Of a stretch of DNA of 5,519 nucleotides, positions 1 through 5,519 are shown in pieces. Each line of letters opens with the position of its first letter. The stretch's first letter is position 1. The notes below the pieces were generated by a model. It worked only from the letters and a program-made list of their open reading frames with translations. It had not been told where the DNA came from and made no database searches. The position numbers were made by a program, and so were the translations under genes. This stretch comes from JAYVIQ01 sp043770215 (lineage in GTDB: Bacteria > Bacteroidota > Bacteroidia > Cytophagales > JAAEPT01). The stretch lies in assembly GCA_043770215.1 (NCBI GenBank), contig JAYVIQ010000117.1, positions 1 to 5,519 of the forward strand. The letters are read 5' to 3'.

Positions 1-63
1 ATAGAGCAAGTCTTACTTATATCAAATTCAGATAATAAACGTATTATTTACTACTTTTGGTAA
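1..63 (+). CDS. C-terminal end of an unidentified upstream gene (partial)
   Basis: Reading from base 1, twenty codons run without a stop to TAA at 61-63; the other two + frames are closed at bases 2-4 and 33-35. The stop directly abuts the ATG of the methyltransferase gene (TAAATG), an arrangement typical of co-transcribed and translationally coupled genes. The peptide ends ...KRIIYYFW and is too short to assign to a family. The call rests on the open frame and the junction only; twenty open codons can occur by chance, so this could also be non-coding upstream sequence. Confidence 0.45.
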   Translation: MEQVLLISNSDNKRIIYYFW

Positions 64-1218
64 ATGATAGATAAGTTATATACACCAGAGCAAAAAGAGT
101 TTGTAGATGAACTAAAAAAACTTATTGAGGATAAGCTCTTGGTGAAAATAGTATTTAGCAAAAGTTCTAATCCAGAATTAAAACAAATTCATGGTCAGAT
201 AGTAGAAGTAAAAGAAGGCACTAAAATAAAGCTTACATTTAGGTTTACAACAAGAGATGAAGTTAAAAATTTTTCTATTGATGAATTAGCTAATTTTATA
301 AGTGAGCATTGTCCTAATACTTTTAAGAATATCTACACAGAATCTTTAATGGGCGAAGTAAACTTAATGTACTCTAAAAAATATAAACCAAGCATTCTCA
401 GAAAAAATAAAGTTATAAATAAAGAGATAACCTCTTCTCATAATAGAGAAAAACAGAAAAATATACCATTAGATACTCTTTTTTTAAAGCATTTGGGAGT
501 AACAGATGATAAAGGAAATCTTATACCCAAAATGGCAGATAAGTTTCGCCAGATAAATAGATACATAGAAATAGTAGAAGACCATTTAAAGCAAATAAAA
601 GCAAAAAACACACTTAAGATTGTAGATATGGGATCGGGAAAAGGCTACCTAACCTTTGCTCTTTTTGCGTATTTAAAAGAAAAAAATATTTCAGCTCAAG
701 TGATAGGAGTGGAGCTGAGACCAGAATTGGCAAATTTATGTAATAAAATTGCTCATGACTGTAATTATGATGGTCTGCAATTTGTTTCAAAGAAAATAGA
801 AGATTTTAAGACAGATGAGATAGATGTTCTTATTGCTTTGCATGCCTGTGATACTGCCACTGACGATGCTATTGCTGCAGGTATAAATGCAAATTGCGAG
901 TTGATTATTTGTGCACCATGTTGCCACAAACAAGTAAGGCAATCTATAGACAAACAGCAAATAGTAAATCCTATAATGCGTTACGGAATTTTTACAGAGC
1001 GTAGTTGTGAAATGCTTACAGACACCCTAAGAGCCATGATTTTAGAATCTAAAGGGTACAAAACTAAAGTTTTTGAGTTTGTTTCTAATGAGCATACGCG
1101 TAAAAATATAATGCTTAGTGCCGTAAAAACTAGCATGCCAAAAGATAATGCAGACGAAATACAAAGTCTTAAACTAAACTATGGCTTATCTACCCACTAT
1201 TTAGAGAAATTGATTTGA
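64..1218 (+). CDS. Class I SAM-dependent methyltransferase, Methyltransf_32 (METTL25/GSTCD-like) family
   Basis: This 384-residue protein probably transfers a methyl group from S-adenosylmethionine to an unknown substrate; no signal peptide or membrane segment is visible, so it should be cytoplasmic. Residues 1 to about 130 form a lysine-rich N-terminal region of no recognised family. The Rossmann-fold domain covers roughly 150-360. SAM-binding motif I is IVDMGSGKGYLTF (186-198), and the acidic end of strand 2 is in VIGVELRP (213-220). HACDTATDDAI (260-270) and APCCHKQ (284-290) are the signatures that link it to Methyltransf_32, the family of human METTL25, METTL25B and GSTCD. The APCCHK stretch stands where amino-methyltransferases carry an NPPY-like motif. 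The ATG at 64 follows the preceding TAA with no gap and no Shine-Dalgarno sequence. It probably belongs to a + strand operon entering from the left, and it converges on nadE. The family call is firm; the substrate is not known. Confidence 0.88.
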   Translation: MIDKLYTPEQKEFVDELKKLIEDKLLVKIVFSKSSNPELKQIHGQIVEVKEGTKIKLTFRFTTRDEVKNFSIDELANFISEHCPNTFKNIYTESLMGEVNLMYSKKYKPSILRKNKVINKEITSSHNREKQKNIPLDTLFLKHLGVTDDKGNLIPKMADKFRQINRYIEIVEDHLKQIKAKNTLKIVDMGSGKGYLTFALFAYLKEKNISAQVIGVELRPELANLCNKIAHDCNYDGLQFVSKKIEDFKTDEIDVLIALHACDTATDDAIAAGINANCELIICAPCCHKQVRQSIDKQQIVNPIMRYGIFTERSCEMLTDTLRAMILESKGYKTKVFEFVSNEHTRKNIMLSAVKTSMPKDNADEIQSLKLNYGLSTHYLEKLI

Positions 1219-1240
1219 TGCATTGGGTTACTTTATTTTT

Positions 1241-1267
1241 CTATTAGCATTTACTATGAATAGTTTT
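1241..1267 (+). terminator. Weak bulged hairpin followed by TTTT in the convergent gap
   Basis: The 76-base gap between the convergent methyltransferase and nadE genes (1219-1294) holds one modest hairpin. CTATT (1241-1245) plus CAT (1248-1250) can pair with ATG plus AATAG (1256-1263) around a 5-base loop, with a 2-base bulge, and TTTT follows at 1264-1267. That orientation would serve the + strand gene. The stem is almost all A/T and would be unstable, so this is only a candidate. No convincing terminator for nadE was seen on the - strand. Confidence 0.2.
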
Positions 1268-1294
1268 AACTAAAAAATAATAAATGATGAAAAA

Positions 1295-3130
1295 TTACAA
1301 TTCTTCTAATTCTTTTTTAAACCCACCACTTAAGATAGGGAATCTATACCAACTTCTAGGGTCTACATTGTACTCATCTAAATGAAAAGATGGTGCATAT
1401 CGTTCTCTTTTCCATTGATTTCTAGACCATAAAGTAAAAAACTTTGTGATATATTTTTTAAGCTTATCTTCTGTATATTTATTTGAATCTTTTAACGCAG
1501 AAAACACTTCTTTTGGGCTTTTGTATTCTCCAATAGCTAAATTTTCAATCAGACCCAAAACATCATAAGGCATTAAGTCATCTTCGTCTGTTTGTTTGTT
1601 TTCTAATGGTCGTAGTTCTGCAGTAGGCTGCAAGATGTTTACAAAACGCAAGCCTGTATAACCTAATTCTTTCTCAGCCCAAAGTAACCAATTCCGAATA
1701 AAATACTTGTCTATACCAGCTATTGGAGATATTCCACCAGAAGTGTCACCATCCATAGTAGCATATCCTACACTTGCTTCACTGCGGTTAGAGGTAGCCA
1801 TAAGCAAAGCACCTTTTATGTTTGTAAGCATCCAAATTATAGGAGATCTACTTCTTGCCTGTATATTTTGCATAGCCAAATCATCGGTATTCCAATTCAG
1901 TTTTCTACCTATATTCGCTTCTATTTTTGCAGTATATCCATTTACCTCATCTTCTATTTCCCAATCGTAAAATATGGCCCCTATAGATTTTGCTAGCTCT
2001 TTGGCAGACTCAAAGGTATTGTCAGATGAGTTGCGTGTCCCTTGGTAAGCTGTAGTTAAAAAATGACTACAAATTTCTTCACTAGTACTTACCTTTCCTA
2101 TTAAATGTCCAAAATTTGATTTTGTTAAGAACATTTCAATCCCAAGTTCTTTAATACCTTTTTCAATAAGCTGATGTACTAAAACTGCACAAGTAGCTGA
2201 GTCGGCCCCACCACTTAATGATAGTACAAAACCTTTGCTATAGGTTTTACGCATGTAATCAAACAAAGCTAGGCATTCAGCATCTAAAAATTCTTGTTCT
2301 TTTGTATTTGTTGATGGTAGATTATTATTTGGCTTTGCATCAATGGATGTATGAATCATTTGGAAATTCTTGAAAGACAAAAGCTCGTTTCTTTCTAACA
2401 AAATTCCATTTTGAGCAATCATCAACTCTCCATCATAAATCATTCTTCCTGCTTCATTGCCAAGCAGATTTGCAAAAACATAGGTACATTCAAACCATTC
2501 AGATCCATTTAAAACTAGTTCTTGTCTTTGTACTGTTTTACCAAATGCAAAGTGACTTGCGCTAGGGTTTAAAATAATATCTACTCCTTTTTCTTTGTGC
2601 CTAAAACCAGGTCTTTTTTTACCTTTCCAGGCATCTTCGCAAATTTCAAAGGCAATTCTTTTTCCCTTCACATCATAAATAAGATCTCCAAAAGGATAAA
2701 AAGTATTGTTAATTTGGATTTGGTTTACTTCATCAGCTCTCCATGGTTCGAACCATCTTTTTTCGTAGTGTACACCGTCATTAGCTAAAAATTGTTTGGC
2801 ACTAAATCCTAAAATTTGTTGGTCATGTACTAAGCAAACAGCATTATAATTTTTGCCATTAAATGAAACAGGTAAACTAAAGCAAACAGCAATTTTCTCT
2901 GTTTCTTTTACCAAATCAACTAATATTTCTAATGATTTTGTATAAATCCAATTGCTCAGAAATAAATCTTCGCATCCATATCCGGTAATAACCATTTCTG
3001 GTAGGCAAAGTAAATCTATACTATTTTTTTTTGCTTCTAAAATAGCATTTTTTATATTTTGCGTATTGTTTTGCCAATCAATGGGGGTTTGATTAAGGCA
3101 AGCGGCAGCAATTTTAAAAGACTTATTCAA
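1295..3130 (-). CDS. nadE: Glutamine-dependent NAD+ synthase
   Basis: This enzyme makes NAD+ from nicotinic acid adenine dinucleotide, ATP and glutamine, the last step of NAD synthesis, in the cytoplasm. It has 611 residues and is the long two-domain form. The N-terminal nitrilase-like glutaminase (about 1-260) shows the Glu-Lys-Cys triad: E45 in LPEMVITGYG, K112 in AKQFLANDGV and C164 in FEICEDAW. The C-terminal synthetase (about 280-600) has the ATP-pyrophosphatase loop SGGADS (306-311) and the conserved stretch from ATSNRSE (445-451) to DGDTSGGISPI (460-470). Both halves look intact, so the protein can use glutamine as its ammonia source. The only standard start in the open frame before the conserved N-terminus is TTG at 3130; an in-frame TAG lies at 3146-3148 upstream. 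This start overlaps the end of rnc by 8 bases (TTGAATAA), implying translational coupling and membership of the acpP operon. Confidence 0.95.
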   Translation of the reverse strand: MNKSFKIAAACLNQTPIDWQNNTQNIKNAILEAKKNSIDLLCLPEMVITGYGCEDLFLSNWIYTKSLEILVDLVKETEKIAVCFSLPVSFNGKNYNAVCLVHDQQILGFSAKQFLANDGVHYEKRWFEPWRADEVNQIQINNTFYPFGDLIYDVKGKRIAFEICEDAWKGKKRPGFRHKEKGVDIILNPSASHFAFGKTVQRQELVLNGSEWFECTYVFANLLGNEAGRMIYDGELMIAQNGILLERNELLSFKNFQMIHTSIDAKPNNNLPSTNTKEQEFLDAECLALFDYMRKTYSKGFVLSLSGGADSATCAVLVHQLIEKGIKELGIEMFLTKSNFGHLIGKVSTSEEICSHFLTTAYQGTRNSSDNTFESAKELAKSIGAIFYDWEIEDEVNGYTAKIEANIGRKLNWNTDDLAMQNIQARSRSPIIWMLTNIKGALLMATSNRSEASVGYATMDGDTSGGISPIAGIDKYFIRNWLLWAEKELGYTGLRFVNILQPTAELRPLENKQTDEDDLMPYDVLGLIENLAIGEYKSPKEVFSALKDSNKYTEDKLKKYITKFFTLWSRNQWKRERYAPSFHLDEYNVDPRSWYRFPILSGGFKKELEEL

Positions 3131-3830
3131 GATTTTTATATACTTCTAATGTTTTACACGCATTTTCTGCAGCATGTTGCTCGGCCTTTTTCTTGCTTGG
3201 ACCAGCACCTTTACCAACTTGTTCGTAATTTAATAAAACTATAGAAATAAATGACTTTTTGTGGCTGTCGCCATCTTCTGTAAGAATTTGAAACTCTATT
3301 CTATGTCCGTTTTTTTGTGCCCATTCAATTAGCATAGACTTAAAGTTTCTATTGTTGTCTATAACTATTTGTATGTCTAAATAAGGCCTTATAAGTCTAT
3401 TAATGATAAATTCGTAACAATATTTGTACCCATGATCTAGGTACACCGCACCTACAAAAGCTTCTAAGGCATTGCCATACACGGAGTTAGATACTCCATT
3501 TCCTTTATGATTTATAGAAACAAGTCTACGTAAACCTATTTTTTCTGCTAAAGCATTTAGGCTTTCTCTCTTTACTAATCTACTTCTAAGTTCTGTAAGA
3601 AATCCTTCGTTTTTAAAAGGGAATTTATTGAATAAAAATTCAGCTACGGCAGCACCAAGCACAGCATCACCTAAAAATTCCAGCCGTTCATTGCTTTGTT
3701 CTGAAATAGAACTATGCCTAAGAGCTAGTTTATATAATTCGAAATTTTTTGGTTTTTTACCTACTATACCAGAAATAGAGGCAAAAAGGTTTCTTTCATC
3801 AGAACTTTGCTTACGAAAGAAACCCCACAC
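3123..3830 (-). CDS. rnc: Ribonuclease III
   Basis: RNase III cuts double-stranded RNA, processing rRNA precursors and some mRNAs. The protein has 235 residues, close to the usual bacterial length. The catalytic domain (about 15-155) carries the signature ERLEFLGDAVL (48-58) with E51 and D55, and a second active-site segment GNALEAFVGAVYLD (119-132) with E123. A double-stranded RNA-binding domain follows (about 160-230), ending in the typical basic stretch GAGPSKKKAEQHAA (208-221). The position matching the metal ligand D114 of the E. coli enzyme is N120 here; I recall this Asn in other Bacteroidota RNase III sequences, so it may be lineage-typical and not inactivating. The start is GTG at 3830, 7 bases after the fabF stop; there is no ATG before the conserved region. 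The gene lies between fabF and nadE and overlaps nadE by 8 bases. Confidence 0.95.
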   Translation of the reverse strand: MWGFFRKQSSDERNLFASISGIVGKKPKNFELYKLALRHSSISEQSNERLEFLGDAVLGAAVAEFLFNKFPFKNEGFLTELRSRLVKRESLNALAEKIGLRRLVSINHKGNGVSNSVYGNALEAFVGAVYLDHGYKYCYEFIINRLIRPYLDIQIVIDNNRNFKSMLIEWAQKNGHRIEFQILTEDGDSHKKSFISIVLLNYEQVGKGAGPSKKKAEQHAAENACKTLEVYKNLE

Positions 3831-3837
3831 AAGAATA

Positions 3838-5088
3838 TTAATTTACTTTTTTGAATATCACAGATGCGTTGTGTCCACCAAACCCAAATGTGTTGCTCAA
3901 TGCTATATTTACTTCTCTATGTTGTGCTTTGTTAAAAGTTAAATTCAACCTAGAATCAAAACTTTCATCATCCGTTGTATGGTTGATGGTAGGAGGTATA
4001 ATTCCTTTTTGAATAGCCAATATACATGCAAGTGCTTCTACAGCACCAGCAGCACCTAAAAGATGGCCAGTCATACTTTTTGTTGAACTTATATTTAATT
4101 TAAAAGCATGGTCACCAAAAATGTTCATTATGGCTTTTATCTCGCCAACATCTCCAAGAGGTGTAGACGTACCGTGTACGTTTATGTAATCAATATCTTC
4201 TGGTTGTAATCCTGCATCTTTTAGTGCATTTCTCATTACATTAGTTGCTCCTAGCCCTTCTGGATGTGGAGCAGTTAAATGATAAGCGTCTGAAGAAAGA
4301 CCAGATCCTATTACTTCTGCATATATTTTTGCGCCACGCTTTACAGCGTGCTCATATTCTTCTAAAATCAAAGCTGCTGCACCTTCTCCCATGACAAAAC
4401 CGTCACGTTCCTTATCAAAAGGACGGCTTGCAGTTTCTGGAGAATCGTTTCTTTCGGATAGAGCTTTAAGCGCATTAAATCCGCCTATTCCTGCGGCTGT
4501 AATAGCCATTTCAGAACCACCTGATACAATTACATCTGCCTTTCCAAGCTGTATGTAAGTGTAAGCATCTATAAGAGCGTTTGTAGATGATGCACAAGCA
4601 GAAACAGTAGAAAAGTTAGGTCCTCTAAACCCATGTTTTATAGAGATTTGACCAGCGCTTATATCTATTATCATTTTTGGGATAAAGAAAGGATTGAAAC
4701 GAGGTGTTCCATCTCCACTAGCGAAATCAGTAACTTCTTTTTCAAAAACATCTATACCTCCAATTCCAGCACCCCAGATTACACCTATACGGTCTGGATC
4801 AGTAGTTTCTTTGGAAAGATTAGCATCTAATATGGCTTCATCTGCAGCAATCATTGCATACTGACAAAATGGATCCATTTTCCTTGCTTCTTTTCTGTCG
4901 AAATAATCTTCGATATTGAAATTTTTTACTTCACAAGCAAATTTAGTTTTATGCTTTGAAGCGTCGAATTTTGTGATAGGGGCTGCACCAGACTTACCAT
5001 TGGCTAAACCTTCCCAATACTCAGAAAGGTTATTGCCAATAGGTGTTAAAGCTCCAAGTCCGGTAACAACAACTCTTTTTAAAATCAT
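3838..5088 (-). CDS. fabF: Beta-ketoacyl-ACP synthase II (KAS II)
   Basis: FabF condenses malonyl-ACP with a growing acyl-ACP, the elongation step of type II fatty acid synthesis in the cytoplasm. At 416 residues it has the usual length, and the thiolase fold is complete. The nucleophile C165 is in TVSACASSTNAL. The two catalytic histidines are H305 in NVHGTSTPLGD and H342 in KSMTGHLLGAAGA, with K337 just before the second. TFGFGGHN (400-407) contains the phenylalanine (F402) that gates the active site in the family. The start ATG at 5088 gives the standard N-terminus MILKRVVVTGLGALTPIG; no Shine-Dalgarno sequence is seen. It lies 48 bases after acpP, whose product carries its substrates, and 7 bases before rnc, matching the conserved acpP-fabF-rnc cluster. 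Confidence 0.98.
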   Translation of the reverse strand: MILKRVVVTGLGALTPIGNNLSEYWEGLANGKSGAAPITKFDASKHKTKFACEVKNFNIEDYFDRKEARKMDPFCQYAMIAADEAILDANLSKETTDPDRIGVIWGAGIGGIDVFEKEVTDFASGDGTPRFNPFFIPKMIIDISAGQISIKHGFRGPNFSTVSACASSTNALIDAYTYIQLGKADVIVSGGSEMAITAAGIGGFNALKALSERNDSPETASRPFDKERDGFVMGEGAAALILEEYEHAVKRGAKIYAEVIGSGLSSDAYHLTAPHPEGLGATNVMRNALKDAGLQPEDIDYINVHGTSTPLGDVGEIKAIMNIFGDHAFKLNISSTKSMTGHLLGAAGAVEALACILAIQKGIIPPTINHTTDDESFDSRLNLTFNKAQHREVNIALSNTFGFGGHNASVIFKKVN

Positions 5089-5136
5089 AAAAAGATTGTT
5101 AAAGTTGGTCTTGCGACACTTAGTTGAATTTTGTAA

Positions 5137-5373
5137 TTACTTAACGTTTTGCTCTAGGTAAGATACCGCATCACCTACTGTGGTGATGTTTTCAGCTTGA
5201 TCGTCAGGAATAGAAATATTGAATTCTTTCTCGAATTCCATAATTAATTCAACTGTATCTAAAGAGTCAGCTCCTAGATCATTTGTGAATGAAGCTTCGT
5301 TTGTAACTTCAGTTTCTTCAACTCCTAATTTGTCGATTATAATCGACTTTACTTTTTCTGCAATTTCAGACAT
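5137..5373 (-). CDS. acpP: Acyl carrier protein
   Basis: The acyl carrier protein holds growing acyl chains on a 4'-phosphopantetheine arm during fatty acid and lipid synthesis. The product has 78 residues, the typical size, and is strongly acidic. The attachment serine is S37 in LGADSLDTVELIMEFE, followed by the helix II recognition region that partner enzymes bind. The start was set at ATG 5373 (MSEIAEKVKS), which matches family N-termini. The same frame can be extended upstream to a start at 5418, but that would place the -7 promoter element inside the coding region and add 15 residues absent from the family. The leader is A/T-rich without a Shine-Dalgarno sequence. It is the first gene of the probable acpP-fabF-rnc-nadE operon. 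Confidence 0.98.
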   Translation of the reverse strand: MSEIAEKVKSIIIDKLGVEETEVTNEASFTNDLGADSLDTVELIMEFEKEFNISIPDDQAENITTVGDAVSYLEQNVK

Positions 5374-5400
5374 AACACAATATTTTTTTATGTTGCGGTG

Positions 5401-5432
5401 CAAAGAAATAGAATTCAATCCTATTTAGCAAA
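5401..5432 (-). promoter_or_regulatory. Bacteroidota-type promoter for acpP-fabF-rnc-nadE
   Basis: On the - strand, TTTG (5432-5429) is followed after 20 bases by TTTCTTTG (5408-5401). This fits the Bacteroidota primary-sigma pattern TTTG, 19-21 bases, TAnnTTTG, with one mismatch (TT for TA). Transcription would start near 5394-5397, leaving a leader of about 21-24 bases before acpP. No other strong match was noticed between the operon genes, supporting a single transcript. Confidence 0.65.
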
Positions 5433-5451
5433 CAATTTTTTCAACATTGTT
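5431..5451. repeat. Inverted repeat AACAAT-N9-ATTGTT between divergent promoters
   Basis: AACAAT (5431-5436) and ATTGTT (5446-5451) are perfect 6-base inverted arms separated by 9 bases. The left arm overlaps the -33 element of the acpP promoter, and the right arm lies 12 bases before the -33 element of the divergent promoter. The position would suit an operator acting on acpP or on both transcripts. The arms are short and A/T-rich, so chance is a real alternative. Confidence 0.25.
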
Positions 5452-5463
5452 AGGAATATATCT

Positions 5464-5493
5464 TTTGATGTACTGTTTTATCTTGTATATTTG
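5464..5493 (+). promoter_or_regulatory. Bacteroidota-type promoter for the divergent gene at the right edge
   Basis: TTTG (5464-5467) is followed after 18 bases by TATATTTG (5486-5493), an exact TAnnTTTG -7 element. A transcript would begin near 5498-5500, only about 11-13 bases before the ATG at 5511. With the acpP promoter it forms a back-to-back pair in the 5374-5510 intergenic region. Confidence 0.7.
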
Positions 5494-5510
5494 CATAACA
5501 AAATCGCCAA

Positions 5511-5519
5511 ATGGCTAAG
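5511..5519 (+). CDS. Start of a divergent gene (partial, first three codons)
   Basis: ATG GCT AAG (Met-Ala-Lys) begins shortly after a strong + strand promoter; an in-frame TAA at 5496-5498 means no longer upstream start is possible. Only three codons are in the window, so the product cannot be identified. In many Bacteroidota, purN (phosphoribosylglycinamide formyltransferase) is divergent from acpP, which makes it a candidate from context alone. Confidence 0.45.

Noticed and set aside
1261..1272. Inverted repeat TAGTT-TT-AACTA in the convergent gap
   Set aside because: A 2-base loop and an all but A/T stem make a stable hairpin unlikely, and no T-run follows on either strand.
1707..1970. 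Open + strand frame of 87 codons
   Set aside because: It lies wholly opposite the conserved synthetase domain of nadE and its translation resembles no family; it is an antisense shadow.
3628..3942. Open + strand frame of 104 codons across the rnc/fabF junction
   Set aside because: It runs antisense to two well-conserved genes and has no promoter or recognisable protein features.
5089..5136. Possible terminator or attenuator between acpP and fabF
   Set aside because: Only 3-base stems such as GTC-TTGC-GAC were found and there is no T-run, so nothing here supports a break in the operon.
5374..5418. Extension of acpP by 15 residues to a start at 5418
   Set aside because: It would cover the -7 promoter element and adds residues not found in acyl carrier proteins; the ATG at 5373 gives the normal 78-residue protein.

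Overview
The window looks like an ordinary piece of a Bacteroidota chromosome, probably Flavobacteriia or a related class. The DNA is AT-rich. None of the genes has a visible Shine-Dalgarno sequence. The two best promoters follow the Bacteroidota pattern (TTTG or TTG about 18-20 bases upstream of TAnnTTTG), and the protein sequences resemble that phylum. No mobile element, CRISPR array, tRNA or rRNA was seen.

Layout: bases 1-63 are open in one frame and end in a TAA that directly abuts the ATG of the next gene, so they are probably the 3' end of an upstream + strand gene. A + strand gene (64-1218) encodes a class I SAM-dependent methyltransferase of the Methyltransf_32 type, related to the eukaryotic METTL25/GSTCD proteins. 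After a 76-base convergent gap, four - strand genes read leftwards: acpP (5373-5137), fabF (5088-3838), rnc (3830-3123) and nadE (3130-1295). They are closely spaced: 48 bases, then 7 bases, then an 8-base overlap. They probably form one operon driven by a promoter at 5401-5432. At the right edge, a divergent promoter (5464-5493) precedes an ATG at 5511 that starts another gene, of which only three codons are present.

Function: acpP and fabF encode the acyl carrier protein and the elongating ketoacyl-ACP synthase II of fatty acid synthesis. rnc (RNase III) sits beside them, as in many bacteria. nadE (glutamine-dependent NAD+ synthase) is in the place where Bacteroides has pfkA, and it is translationally overlapped with rnc. 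rnc appears to start with GTG and nadE with TTG. I found no evidence for a new biological system. The points most worth a second look are the Asp-to-Asn change at a metal-ligand position of RNase III, the unusual starts and overlap at rnc/nadE, the inverted repeat between the divergent promoters, and the METTL25-like methyltransferase of unknown substrate.
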